The notes under the pieces were generated by a model. The model made no database searches. It had not been told where the DNA came from and worked only from the letters and a program-made list of their open reading frames with translations. From contig JADJDM010000028.1 in the NCBI GenBank assembly GCA_016702705.1, positions 1-36,536 of the forward strand: a stretch of 36,536 bases of DNA, in the 5' to 3' direction. Every line of letters starts with the position of its first letter. The first letter of the stretch is position 1. This DNA is from Bacteroidota bacterium. Its GTDB lineage: Bacteria > Bacteroidota > Bacteroidia > B-17B0 > Aurantibacillaceae. Shown piece by piece: positions 1 to 8,514 of the stretch. The translations under genes were made by a program, and so were the position numbers.

Positions 1-410
1 CTAGGAATGGCAATTGCGCTGCATAACTACAAAGTGGAATTGCATTGGTAAAACTATCTTTAAAGCTTGAACCTGAAAAATAGCTGAAGGCATAACCCAA
101 AGCAAACATCATTAAGCAAGATTGGAATTAATGAACTACAATTGATTTTCCGTATTAATTTAAATTCTTTGATTTATTTAATTCAAGTTACTTCGAGTAC
201 AATTAAAATTAATCCAACGGTTCCCAAAATAGGAAGCGCAAAATCAAAATTTGGAATTTGAATTTCTGTTGTAAGTGCAATTTGTTTCACCAGCCAACCA
301 AGCACTAATAACAGTATTACCGAAGGGATTTTGGTTTTTTTCGCACTAATATCAAACACGTAGGCAATAAGCAAAAGCAAGCAAAAACCTATGATAATAG
401 TCGTAGTCAT
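1..410 (-). pseudogene. Cation/proton antiporter (CPA family), N-terminal fragment with several frameshifts
   Basis: The first 73 residues look like the N-terminus of a monovalent cation:proton antiporter: three hydrophobic segments ending in GLILIVLE, where family members continue with GALxL or similar. Here the frame ends EVT-stop at 183. One base over, it continues LELNKSKN, and after further shifts a third stretch reads FTNAIPLC then ISSAIAIPS, which resembles the next antiporter helices. The gene runs off the left edge, so its C-terminus is not in the window. At least three indels fall within about 190 bases, so this is either a decayed gene or poor sequence near a contig end. The family call rests on pattern recognition of the first helices; the ion is not determinable. 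Confidence 0.6.
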
Positions 411-520
411 ACTAAATTAGTTTAAGCACAATATACTTATTATTGCAAGTATAAGAATGAATTTGCCATTAATTTTTTAAACTTACGTAGAGTTTTTATA
501 AATGAATGATAGGGTAGTAA

Positions 521-799
521 TTATTGAAAAATTTGCCCAGTGGCAACTTTATAAATATAATTTGAAACCATTATTAAAACAGTAATGATAAAAGAATACA
601 TGATTATTTTCCCTCCATTTTTCCATTTAAAAAATAAATGAAGTAATAGCACTATAAATGTAAATAGTAGAGGTATGAGTGCGGGATTAGATTTAAGACT
701 TGCTGCAAAGTCTCCATGAATTAAATAAAAAAATGCCCGCTGCATTCCGCAACCCGGGCATTCTATATTTAAGTACTTTTTAAAGTAACAATCTAACAT
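521..799 (-). CDS. DUF2752 family small membrane protein
   Basis: A 92-residue protein with the DUF2752 signature near its N-terminus, ECPGCGMQRAFFYLIHGD, followed by two hydrophobic helices at about residues 38-58 and 65-82. The family has no known biochemical function; the CPGCG motif could bind metal or act in redox. Its ATG lies 4 bases after the stop of the CCC-motif gene upstream (804-1181), so the two are almost certainly co-transcribed. In Bacteroidota this family often sits beside CCC-motif membrane proteins, which fits. Confidence 0.85.
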   Translation of the reverse strand: MLDCYFKKYLNIECPGCGMQRAFFYLIHGDFAASLKSNPALIPLLFTFIVLLLHLFFKWKNGGKIIMYSFIITVLIMVSNYIYKVATGQIFQ

Positions 800-803
800 T
801 TAA

Positions 804-1181
804 TTAGAAACCACCGAAACTAGTAGCAGCTGCTCCAACAAATGCAAGCATAATAATTACAAAAAGTAAATATAAAGAAGATAATGAAAGTCCAATGATA
901 GCACAAACTCTTCCAGCTTTTAAGTTAGATAATGAAGATGCTGTGTAGCCAGTTGGGTTTGCTTCAACAGCTTTTTTAGCGTTACCCGACATTACCATTG
1001 CAATAATTGATAAAATTAAGCCCGGTACACCATATAGCCAACAAGTTACGATTGAAAGTATTCCTAATACTAAAACAGCAGTTGAGTTTGGAGCTGGAAT
1101 TTGGTTTCCGCCTTGTCCAGATCCAAATTGTTGGTTGAATTGTTGATTAATTTGATTTTCGTTTGGTGAATTTGTATCCAT
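804..1181 (-). CDS. CCC-motif / CD225-dispanin-like membrane protein
   Basis: A 125-residue protein with a soluble N-terminus rich in Gln, Asn and Gly, then two membrane helices (about 35-60 and 92-115). The stretch around GILSIVTCWLYGVPGLILS and the following SGNAKKA matches the small Bacteroidota proteins annotated as CCC-motif membrane proteins, related to the CD225/dispanin fold. The namesake cysteine triplet is reduced to TCW here. Function is unknown. It is the first gene of a pair with the DUF2752 gene, 4 bases downstream. Confidence 0.75.
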   Translation of the reverse strand: MDTNSPNENQINQQFNQQFGSGQGGNQIPAPNSTAVLVLGILSIVTCWLYGVPGLILSIIAMVMSGNAKKAVEANPTGYTASSLSNLKAGRVCAIIGLSLSSLYLLFVIIMLAFVGAAATSFGGF

Positions 1182-1335
1182 GATTTTTATATTTTTTGTG
1201 CTAATTTATATATTTTTTTCGACCAAACAAGGATTTTATTGGATTGAGACATGTGTTTTCGCAATTTATGTTATTATAAGCTTGTTTTTAAATTAGATGC
1301 AGTTTTAAAATAACTAACAACAATCATAGGTTTTT

Positions 1336-1351
1336 GGTAACATTTGTTACC
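1336..1351. promoter_or_regulatory. Palindrome GGTAAC-ATTT-GTTACC between divergent genes
   Basis: A perfect 6-bp inverted repeat with a 4-bp spacer in the gap between the minus-strand CCC-motif gene and the plus-strand DUF983 gene. It lies about 22 bases upstream of the TAAATTTG element at 1374, where an operator could act. The regulator is unknown. Confidence 0.4.
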
Positions 1352-1373
1352 ATTATTTTGCCCTTTGCATAAG

Positions 1374-1381
1374 TAAATTTG
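1374..1381 (+). promoter_or_regulatory. Bacteroidota -7 promoter element TAAATTTG
   Basis: Matches the TAnnTTTG consensus of the Bacteroidota housekeeping sigma factor, about 29 bases before the reconstructed DUF983 start at 1410. It supports a start upstream of the frame break. Confidence 0.55.
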
Positions 1382-1409
1382 TACTATAAATAGTAAAGAT
1401 ATTTAAGCC

Positions 1410-1821
1410 ATGAGAATAACAAACACACTTTACACCATGTTATTTAATAAATGCCCTGTGCCATCAAGGGCAGGTGTTTAAATCAAAAAATCCTTATGCA
1501 ATAGGAAGAATATTTGAGATGCATGAAAAATGTGAGCACTGCGAATTAAAGTTTGAAAAGGAAACCGGTTTTTTTTACGGAGCATTGTATGTTTCTTACG
1601 CATTAACATCGGGTTGGTTTTTAACTTGGTTTATTTTGTACCTTACCGTTTTAAAATGGGATACACTTTATTTCGCACTTTTTGTTGCAGGAACTTTAAT
1701 CGCTTTAAGTCCACTAGCAATAAGATGGTCACGTTTAATTTGGCTAAATTTTTTCTACAAATACAAAAAGGAATTAAACAATTCCAATCATTCGAATCAC
1801 ATACATAACTTAACAAGCTAA
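1410..1821 (+). CDS. DUF983 family zinc-ribbon membrane protein (frameshifted)
   Basis: The downstream part (from 1474) reads VFKSKNPYAIGRIFEMHEKC then EHC, a FEKETGFFYGALYVSYAL core and two membrane helices, typical of DUF983. Family members begin with a CPxC zinc-ribbon half, and that is found upstream in another frame: ATG at 1410, then NKCP, then CHQGQVFKS after restoring about two bases near 1455-1460. The full protein is about 137 residues. The reconstruction pairs CPxC with CEHC as a probable metal site. It is 3 bases from the thioredoxin start, so the two are probably one transcript. Function of the family is unknown. Confidence 0.75.
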
Positions 1822-1824
1822 CAA

Positions 1825-2122
1825 ATGAAAACATTTTCAGAATTAATACAATCAGAGAAACCCGTACTTGTAGATTTTTTTTGTTGAGTGGTGTGGCCCA
1901 TGCAAAACAATGGCTCCCATATTATCAAATGTAAAATCAAAACTAGGCGCGGGGGCAACTATCATAAAAATTGATGTAGATAAAAATCCTCAAGCTGCAG
2001 CGGCGTATCAAGTTAGAGGGGTTCCTACATTAATTTTATTTAAAAAAGGAAACATCGTTTGGCAACAATCTGGTGTAGTTGCCGAAAAAGAATTATTGCA
2101 AGTGATTCAAGCTAATACCTAA
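1825..2122 (+). CDS. trxA: Thioredoxin (frameshift in a T8 run)
   Basis: A thioredoxin of about 99 residues. The N-terminus from ATG 1825 reads MKTFSELIQSEKPVLVDFF, then breaks in a run of eight T at about 1875-1882. Removing one T gives VDFF-VEWCGPCKTMAPIL, including the redox CGPC active site, and the rest (KIDVDKNPQAAAAYQVRGVP, with the cis-proline VPT motif) is in frame to 2122. The break falls in a homopolymer, so it is likely a sequencing slip. Transcriptional slippage on T8 could also restore the frame in vivo. As a cytoplasmic thiol-disulfide reductase it would reduce protein disulfides. Confidence 0.85.
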
Positions 2123-2173
2123 GCTTACTGACGAAAGTCATTTTTTATTTTCAAATTTGTTTTAACTTGTGGT

Positions 2174-2522
2174 ATGGAAACCACTCAAGCTCAAAACAAT
2201 TTTGAAACTTTTATTAGATTTTTTAAGAGATGCAGAACATCGTTTAGGAGATTTAGAAAAGATAAAAAATGAATTAAATGCTAAATCAACCGATTTGGAA
2301 TTAAATGATAAAGTGTTTCAATATTTTAAAAGGGAATACTATGCCCACAAAAGAAAAGAGGGACTATCAAAAATTGGTTTGGGCTCTTTAATTATTTTAG
2401 CTGGCTTTTGCATTACCTGTTTTAATTTTCATTCTAATCAATCTTTTAATTTTGCCATGTATGGTTTAACCTCAATTGGCATTTGCGTGGTTTTTTGGGG
2501 ATTTTACAAAATTATAGGTTAA
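2174..2522 (+). CDS. Small membrane protein, unknown function (probable frameshift near 2215)
   Basis: The main frame encodes a charged helical N-terminal half (RDAEHRLGDLEKIKNELN) followed by two membrane helices at the C-terminus (GLGSLIILAGFCITCF and YGLTSIGICVVFWGF). A natural start, ATG 2174 (METTQAQNNFETFI), lies in the adjacent frame and joins the main frame with one indel near a T run at about 2215. The alternative start in the main frame, GTG 2169, gives an unconvincing N-terminus. No family recognised. Confidence 0.5.
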
Positions 2523-2634
2523 TTTAAGAATTATTTCATTAAAACAGCCCCCGTTTTTATTAAACAAAAACTCATTTAAACAATTTTATGTTGAAAAAAA
2601 TGAGCATTTCATTTTCATACCTTAATTAATTGGT

Positions 2635-2642
2635 TATTTTTG
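2635..2642 (+). promoter_or_regulatory. Bacteroidota -7 promoter element TATTTTTG
   Basis: Matches TAnnTTTG, 9 bases before ATG 2651. It argues against the in-frame TTG at 2630 as start, since that codon would lie upstream of the element. Confidence 0.5.
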
Positions 2643-2650
2643 TGCTAATT

Positions 2651-3555
2651 ATGAAAATAAGGTTTATACTTTTTCTGTTATTACTACCATTATTAAATTT
2701 TGCACAAAGCAGGATTAGATACAAGTATGAACTATTAGGCGGAGCTGGTATGACTAATTTTCTAGGGGATTTAGGAGGGGCAAACCAAGTTGGTAGACAT
2801 TTAATTCAAGATTACGATTTTAGAGCCACTCGTCCAGTAATTTCTGCAGGTTTTAGGTACAAAAATCATAGACTTTTTGCTTTTAAGGCTATGCTTGAAA
2901 TGGGCTTGCTTGCAGGTAATGATGCTTATACAAAGGATATTTATCGTCAAAACAGGAATTTAAGTTTCCTTTCTCCAATTGTTGAACTAAGTGTGCAAGG
3001 AGAATGGTATTTTATAAAAGAGAAAAGAACAAATGTTTATAGAATTACTGGTGTAAAGGTAAAAAGAAAAGAAAATATACCATGTATCTATTTGGCGGAG
3101 TTGGTGGATTCTTTTACTCACCTAGTGCAAAAGGTTCTGATGGAGCTAGACATGGTTTAAGAAAATTACATACTGAGGGGCAAGGTTTACCAGGAGGTCC
3201 AAAAAAATATTCTAGCTTTAATGTGTGTATTCCGCTTGGAGTAGGTTATAAGTATAATTTTACTAAACAATGGAGTATTGGAGCTGAAGTAGGATTTAGA
3301 AAAACATTTACTGATTATATTGATGATGTTAGTGGTGTTTATTATGATAATGCTGCAATAAAAACAGCTTATGGTGATGTTGCTGCAGCAATGGCTGACC
3401 CAAGTTTAGGAAACATTAAAGGTGCAACTTTACCTAATGGAGATGGAACAGGAGCACAACGTGGCGAAACTAAATACAAAGATTCGTATATGTTTTTGGA
3501 GTTTAATGTAAACTACAAATTCACTAAAAAACGTAGAACTCGTTCTAAATTCTAA
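2651..3555 (+). CDS. DUF6089 / PorG-like outer membrane beta-barrel protein (frameshifted)
   Basis: ATG 2651 gives a signal peptide (MKIRFILFLLLLPLLNFAQS) followed by YELLGGAGMTNFLGDLGGAN, a hallmark of DUF6089 proteins, the family that includes the T9SS outer membrane component PorG. The frame breaks at about 3055-3085 in an A-rich stretch; the next frame continues with KYTMYLFGGVGGFFYSP and runs to 3555, ending in alternating beta-strand sequence and a basic tail (KKRRTRSKF). The reconstructed length of about 300 residues suits a barrel. Sorting-domain proteins elsewhere in the window fit a T9SS organism, but the PorG role is inferred from family membership only. Confidence 0.75.
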
Positions 3556-3558
3556 AGG

Positions 3559-3989
3559 ATGTATCAAGCATCTATTCCAATTACTTCTGAAGATTTTAAA
3601 GCATATTATCAATTACGATTTGATGTATTGCGGAAACCTTGGAATCAACCTTTAGGTTCTGAAATAGATAAAGACGAAGATATTTCTCATCATGCATTTA
3701 TAAAACATAACGGTGAAATACTAGCAGTTTGCCGAATGCAGCTTAACACTCCTGAAATTGCCCAGCTTAGATACATGGCAGTTAGTCCTAGTATGCAAGG
3801 AAAGGGTTTGGGTAAAATCATTATTCAGTTTTTGGAAGAAAAATCTAAAGAAATGGGTGCAGAGAAGGTGATTTTACACGCTCGTGAAAATGCTGTTCCT
3901 TCTAAAAATCTTGTGGTTACTAGTATTGTGGAGAAATCTATTTACTATTTGATGAAATACAACATTATTTAATGGAAAAGAAATTGTAA
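3559..3989 (+). CDS. GNAT family N-acetyltransferase (frameshifted C-terminus)
   Basis: A GNAT-fold acetyltransferase of about 143 residues. The acetyl-CoA motif A reads RYMAVSPSMQGKGLGKII, with the Q-x-x-G-x-G loop, and motif B follows at EKVILHARENAVP. After that the ORF as given degrades. Shifting frame recovers a normal ending, FY-KNLGYSIVEKSYLLFDE then IQHYLMEKKL, with stop at 3987-3989. At least two indels fall between about 3897 and 3945. It starts 3 bases after the upstream stop. Substrate unknown. Confidence 0.8.
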
Positions 3990-4022
3990 ATCTGTTCTTC
4001 ACGATTACAATTAATTTCCTAC

Positions 4023-4041
4023 CTTAGATAAATAATCTAAG
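4023..4041 (+). promoter_or_regulatory. Hairpin CTTAGAT-AAATA-ATCTAAG just before the SprB-type gene
   Basis: A perfect 7-bp inverted repeat with a 5-base loop, ending 4 bases before ATG 4046. It could be an operator or a structured leader near the ribosome-binding region. Similar short inverted repeats precede two other T9SS-cargo starts in the window. Confidence 0.35.
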
Positions 4042-4045
4042 CACT

Positions 4046-7000
4046 ATGAAGAAATTAATACTCCTTTCACTTTTTAGTTTTGTTTCACTAATGTCCTTTG
4101 CAACGGGGCATATTGTAAACACTTTTGTAATTAATAATACTACTTGCAGCAATGACAACGGAAGTATTAGAGCAACTGTTAGTGGTGGCGTTGGCCCATT
4201 TACTTATAGTTGGAATACAGCACCAGTTCAAACTAATGATACTGCTTTTTTTGTGTTTTCTGGTACTTATACTGTTACAGTTACCGATCAGAATGACATG
4301 AGTACTTCTACAGGTGTTATTACTGTTACTGATTCTCCAGCACCTACAATTTTAGTTTCGGGACAAAATGTTGTTTGTGAAAATCAATTTGTAAACTTTG
4401 TAACTTCAACTACAGGAGGAACTGCCCCTTTTGTTTATTCCTGGACTGGACCAGGAGGTTTTACATCCAATGTTCCAAACCCTACAATTAATAATGTATT
4501 TGTTTTCTTTAGTGGCACGTTTACCGTAACTGTAACAGATGCAAATGGATGTGTAGGTACAGATTTTTGGTTTTTACAAGTAAATCCAATGCCTATGATT
4601 GGTTTGTCTCCGCAAGGAGTAAGTTGTTTTGGTTCATGCGACGGTTCAATTATTTCAACAGTAAATCCACCTGCCATTCAATATAATTGGTCGTGCCCTA
4701 TATCTAATACAACTGCAAATTTATTTAATGCCTGTGCAGGTGTATATACATTAACCGCAGTTGATATGAATGGTTGTATGGGTACAAGCACAGCTGTTAT
4801 TAATCAACCAGTAAGTTTAACTTCAGTTGTTTTTCCTACTCCACCTACTTCATGTAATGCATGTGATGGTTATGCAAGTATTGTTACAAGTGGAGGAACA
4901 CCTCCATACAGTTTTGCTTGGAATACAGGTTCAACTTTACAAAATTTAAGTGGATTATGCCCTGGTTTTTATGATGTAAGTATTGTTGATGCAAATGGTT
5001 GTTCTGATTCAGCGGGCGCTTATTTAAATGCCTCAGCGACATGTGGCAATGCAAATGGTTTTATTGTAGTTTCTGGTAACGGACCTAATCCACCATTTCA
5101 ATATTCTCTTAATGGTTCACCATTTTCAACTAATACAACTTATCCTAATCTTATACCTGGAACATACACTGTTGTTGCAAAAGATGCTTTGGGTTGTATG
5201 AATGCAACTCAAACAGTCGTAACAAGTTCGAATGGAGAAATGGCATACTTCTCCACAGGTAATTCAACTTGTACTAATAATAACGGAACATCATCAGCTT
5301 ATGCATTCAATGTAACTGGTCCATACACTTATTTATGGCAACCAGGTGGAGAAACAACTCAAACAATTTTGAACTTAGCACCCGGAACATATACTTGCAC
5401 TATTACAGGTAACGCTGGTTGTGCTGTTACTGGAACAACAACAGTAACACAACAAAATAATTTTTACTTAGCTTACGATTATGATTATTACAATTGTGGC
5501 ACCAATAGTTTAACTGCAAATGCATCATTTGGACAAGCACCTTATACATACGCTTGGCAACCTGGTGGACAAACAACTGCTACTATTACTAATCAAAATG
5601 CAGGTAACTATATATGTACTGTTACAGATGCTACTGGTTGTACCGCAATTGGTACTTATGGAATTTACACAAACAATTCAAATATGATTTCGGGTGTTGT
5701 TTACAATGATGTAAACTCAAACTGTGCTTATGATGCTGGTGATTCATTATTACCTTATTGGTCAATATCAGCAAATTCAGGTGCAAATGGCGGTTGGGCT
5801 TGGACATCAAACGGGTCTTATCAAATGTATTTACCAAATGTTGCAGCAACATATTCGGTTACAGCAACTCCTACAGGTGGAGTTTATGGTAACAATTCAA
5901 ATTATGATCAATTTAATTGTGCACCTGTTTCTGCCGTTTTAAATGCAGCTTGTGATACGGTTATGGATGTTAACATACCAGTTACAGTTATTCCAGCGCA
6001 AGATTTAGCTATTTATAATTACTGCGGAACATCTCGCCCTGGTTTTTATGTAAGTAATTCTATTGGTTATTCAAATGTTGGTACACTTTCAACTTCTAAC
6101 GTTATTGTTACCTATGATTTGGATCCATTATTAACTTATATTGGTTCAACTCCTGCTGCAACAACTGTTTCAGGAAATCATTTAGAATTTAATTTAGGAA
6201 CTTTAGCCCCTGGACAAACTGGTTGGATTTATGTAAATGCAATTGTTCCAACCATACAAAACGGTGGAGCATTAGGAACGTTAATTAATAATTCAGCTGC
6301 TATTTCTATAGTGGGTGGCGAGCAAACTCCAAGTGATAATGTTGATGCTTGCACAACGGCAATTACAGGTAGCTACGATCCTAACGAAAAAGAAGTGTAT
6401 GCAGAAAACATGAGTCCAAGCGGGGCAATTGATATTACTGGAAGAAAAATGTATTACACCGTTCATTTTCAAAACACAGGAACAGATACCGCATTTACAA
6501 TTACAGTTCGTGATACTATCTCTAATTTGTTAGATTTAAATAGCTTAGAGTTACTTACTGCAAGTCACGCTTACACTGCTCGCATTTTACAAGACCGTAC
6601 TTTGGAACTAACTTTCAATAATATTTTATTAGTTGATAGTAACAAAAACGAGCCATTAAGTCATGGTTATTTTAATTATGCAATTCATACTAAACCAGGT
6701 TTACAAAATGGAGATAACATTGCTAATACAGCAGCTATTTATTTCGATTTTAATTTACCAATCATAACTAATACAGTAAACACACCTGTACAAACAAGTG
6801 TTGGTATTAAAGAAACTTCTAATTCATTAATGGCATCCGTTTTCCCTAATCCGTTAAGCAATGGCGATTTAAATATTAAGTTTAATGCTGCGCTAAGCAA
6901 AAACGTAATGATGAGAATTTACGGTGTCGGTGGAAATGAAGTGTTTACAAAGCAATTAAGCAATAACAACCAACAATCGGTTAATGTTGCAGGTTTATCT

Positions 7001-7099
7001 GCAGGTATTTACTTTGTAAGATTAAATGATGAGGCAGGTAGAAGTTCTGATATTAAATTGGTGATTACGAAATATGAAATGAAGGAAAGTGTTAGGTAA
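4046..7099 (+). CDS. T9SS-secreted SprB-repeat surface protein
   Basis: A 1017-residue secreted protein with a signal peptide (MKKLILLSLFSFVSLMSFA). Tandem SprB-type repeats of about 60-75 residues fill residues 25 to 545; each has a CSNDNGSI-like start, a Y-x-W-x-P/T core and an ending like GTYTVTVTDxNGC. Then comes an SdrD B-like segment (ISGVVYNDVNSNCAYDAGD, about 550-645) and a DUF11/DUF7619-like region around GSYDPNEKEV. The T9SS type A sorting domain (about 920-1010) starts at VFPNPLSNG and contains GLSAGIYFVRL. SprB-type proteins act as adhesins, some in gliding. The sorting domain normally ends near KLVITK; here eight extra residues follow, a minor oddity. No frame break over 3 kb. 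Confidence 0.92.
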   Translation: MKKLILLSLFSFVSLMSFATGHIVNTFVINNTTCSNDNGSIRATVSGGVGPFTYSWNTAPVQTNDTAFFVFSGTYTVTVTDQNDMSTSTGVITVTDSPAPTILVSGQNVVCENQFVNFVTSTTGGTAPFVYSWTGPGGFTSNVPNPTINNVFVFFSGTFTVTVTDANGCVGTDFWFLQVNPMPMIGLSPQGVSCFGSCDGSIISTVNPPAIQYNWSCPISNTTANLFNACAGVYTLTAVDMNGCMGTSTAVINQPVSLTSVVFPTPPTSCNACDGYASIVTSGGTPPYSFAWNTGSTLQNLSGLCPGFYDVSIVDANGCSDSAGAYLNASATCGNANGFIVVSGNGPNPPFQYSLNGSPFSTNTTYPNLIPGTYTVVAKDALGCMNATQTVVTSSNGEMAYFSTGNSTCTNNNGTSSAYAFNVTGPYTYLWQPGGETTQTILNLAPGTYTCTITGNAGCAVTGTTTVTQQNNFYLAYDYDYYNCGTNSLTANASFGQAPYTYAWQPGGQTTATITNQNAGNYICTVTDATGCTAIGTYGIYTNNSNMISGVVYNDVNSNCAYDAGDSLLPYWSISANSGANGGWAWTSNGSYQMYLPNVAATYSVTATPTGGVYGNNSNYDQFNCAPVSAVLNAACDTVMDVNIPVTVIPAQDLAIYNYCGTSRPGFYVSNSIGYSNVGTLSTSNVIVTYDLDPLLTYIGSTPAATTVSGNHLEFNLGTLAPGQTGWIYVNAIVPTIQNGGALGTLINNSAAISIVGGEQTPSDNVDACTTAITGSYDPNEKEVYAENMSPSGAIDITGRKMYYTVHFQNTGTDTAFTITVRDTISNLLDLNSLELLTASHAYTARILQDRTLELTFNNILLVDSNKNEPLSHGYFNYAIHTKPGLQNGDNIANTAAIYFDFNLPIITNTVNTPVQTSVGIKETSNSLMASVFPNPLSNGDLNIKFNAALSKNVMMRIYGVGGNEVFTKQLSNNNQQSVNVAGLSAGIYFVRLNDEAGRSSDIKLVITKYEMKESVR

Positions 7100-7111
7100 T
7101 TAAAAAATTAC

Positions 7112-7119
7112 TACATTTG
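7112..7119 (+). promoter_or_regulatory. Bacteroidota -7 promoter element TACATTTG
   Basis: Matches TAnnTTTG, 19 bases before the ndk ATG. It gives ndk its own promoter separate from the upstream SprB-type gene. Confidence 0.6.
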
Positions 7120-7138
7120 CACTCCAAAAAACAAAAAA

Positions 7139-7558
7139 ATGTCAGGAAAAATAACTTTTACAATGATTAAGCCCGATGGCGTTGAAGCTAACAACATCGG
7201 ACCAATTTTAGCGAAAATAAACGAAGGCGGTTTCCGTATCGTTGCTATGAAATACATGCGTTTAACTCCAGAACAAGCTGGTGCTTTTTACGAAGTTCAC
7301 AAAGAGCGTCCTTTTTATGGTGAATTAGTTGCTTACATGAGTTCAGGTCCAATCGTTGCTGCAGTTTTAACTAAAGAAAATGCGGTTGCTGATTACAGAA
7401 CTTTAATTGGTGCTACTGATCCAACTAAAGCTGCTCCTGGAACAATCCGTCAGTTATTTGCTAAGTCAATTGCAGCTAACGCAGTTCACGGTTCAGATAG
7501 CGATGAAAACGCTAATATTGAAGCTGATTTCTTCTTCTCTAAATTAGAGCGTTACTAA
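7139..7558 (+). CDS. ndk: Nucleoside-diphosphate kinase
   Basis: A 139-residue enzyme of the usual length that transfers the gamma-phosphate of ATP to nucleoside diphosphates through a phosphohistidine. Visible motifs are FTMIKPDGVE at the N-terminus, the Kpn-loop region, GATDPTKAAPGTIR, and the active-site histidine in NAVHGSDSDENA. Own promoter upstream and an intrinsic terminator downstream (7621-7647). Its last codons overlap the end of the convergent permease frame by 15 bases. Confidence 0.98.
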   Translation: MSGKITFTMIKPDGVEANNIGPILAKINEGGFRIVAMKYMRLTPEQAGAFYEVHKERPFYGELVAYMSSGPIVAAVLTKENAVADYRTLIGATDPTKAAPGTIRQLFAKSIAANAVHGSDSDENANIEADFFFSKLERY

Positions 7559-8458
7559 ATCATTTCTCGATACAGCGCCCGCTAAAGCGGACGCCACTCG
7601 AAATGACATTAGGATATACAAGAGAGTAGATACTCTCTCTTTTTTTTCTGGTGCAGATATTAATGAAGTAAAGAAAATATCATTCCCATACTTTATAATC
7701 ATAAGGATTACGATTACAAGGAAAACGGCTCTTACAAATTTGTTACCCTTTTTGAAAGCCATTTTTGTTCCCACAAAATTACCTGCCATGTTCATAATAG
7801 CCATGGGAATTGCGAGTTCTAGTATGTAATTTCCTTGTCGTATAAATACAATAATGGCAGAAAGATTGGTGAAACAATTAATCACCTTTGCATAGGCAGA
7901 AGCTTGAATAAACTCAAAACCCAATATCAATACAAATCCTAGTATTAAAAAGCTTCCAGTGCCTGGACCAAAAAATCCATCGTAAAAACCAACTATTAAT
8001 CCAATTATAGAACCATAAATGATTTGTTTGTTTAAGGGCAAGGTTTTAGTTTGTACTGAACCTAAGTCTTTCTTTAGAAAAGTGTAAATGGTAATAAGAA
8101 TTAGGATTACAAAAATGACAGGCTTAAATGTATTTACATTAATGTAGCTTATCAGTTTTGCCCCGCTAAAAGATGCCACTGAAGCACTAAGTGCAACAGC
8201 TGCCAGTAATTTGTAATTAAACTTTATTCGTTTTGCATACTGCACCGCTGCAATACTTGTTCCTGCTAAAGAAGCAATTTTATTGGTTCCGAAGATAGTT
8301 GGAATAGGAGTGCGGGGCAAATTTATTAAGAGGGTAGGGATAGTAATTAATCCACCACCACCTACAACTGCATCAATAAAGCCTGCAATAAAGGTCATTA
8401 CTAAGATTAAACTAATCTTCGCAATTCCTATATCGTTAAACAGTTGTTCGAAGTGCAA
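7544..8458 (-). CDS. TauE/SafE (TSUP) family membrane permease
   Basis: A multi-helix membrane protein of the TSUP family, which moves sulfur-containing or other organic anions. The N-terminal half-motif GFIDAVVGGGGLITIPTLL and the repeat-half motif IVGFYDGFFGPGTGSFLILG are both present. The start is TTG 8458 (MHFEQLF), as no better ATG is seen. The family usually ends shortly after the last helix (about IIKYGNDIFF). Here about 40 more residues follow, translated through the antisense of the ndk terminator and the REP-like palindrome, into ndk. A single indel near 7670 would instead place a stop there (CAT-TAA). The last 40 residues are therefore doubtful. Substrate unknown. Confidence 0.85.
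   Translation of the reverse strand: MHFEQLFNDIGIAKISLILVMTFIAGFIDAVVGGGGLITIPTLLINLPRTPIPTIFGTNKIASLAGTSIAAVQYAKRIKFNYKLLAAVALSASVASFSGAKLISYINVNTFKPVIFVILILITIYTFLKKDLGSVQTKTLPLNKQIIYGSIIGLIVGFYDGFFGPGTGSFLILGFVLILGFEFIQASAYAKVINCFTNLSAIIVFIRQGNYILELAIPMAIMNMAGNFVGTKMAFKKGNKFVRAVFLVIVILMIIKYGNDIFFTSLISAPEKKERVSTLLYILMSFRVASALAGAVSRNDLVTL
7560..7606. repeat. Intergenic palindromic repeat (REP-like)
   Basis: An interrupted palindrome right after the ndk stop. The outer arms are TCATTTC (7560-7566) and GAAATGA (7600-7606), and an inner, GC-rich hairpin at 7575-7594 has arms GCGCCCGCT and AGCGGACGC. Elements of the form TTTCTCGATA...CACTCGAAATGA are, from general experience, common intergenic repeats in Bacteroidota. 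Its GC content contrasts with the flanks. Confidence 0.6.
7621..7647 (+). terminator. Intrinsic terminator of ndk
   Basis: Stem AGAGAGT / ACTCTCT (7621-7627 and 7632-7638) with loop AGAT, followed by CT and a run of seven T at 7641-7647. It is on the ndk strand, about 60 bases after its stop. Confidence 0.8.
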
Positions 8459-8514
8459 TTTAAATTATCAATTCAGAAAACACAATAATACTAATTAAAT
8501 ACGATTTTGTTTAC

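Noticed and set aside
4046..5700. Periodic repeats that could suggest a CRISPR or tandem repeat array
   Set aside because: The periodicity is at protein level (SprB repeats); the DNA copies differ, with no constant repeat and spacer structure.
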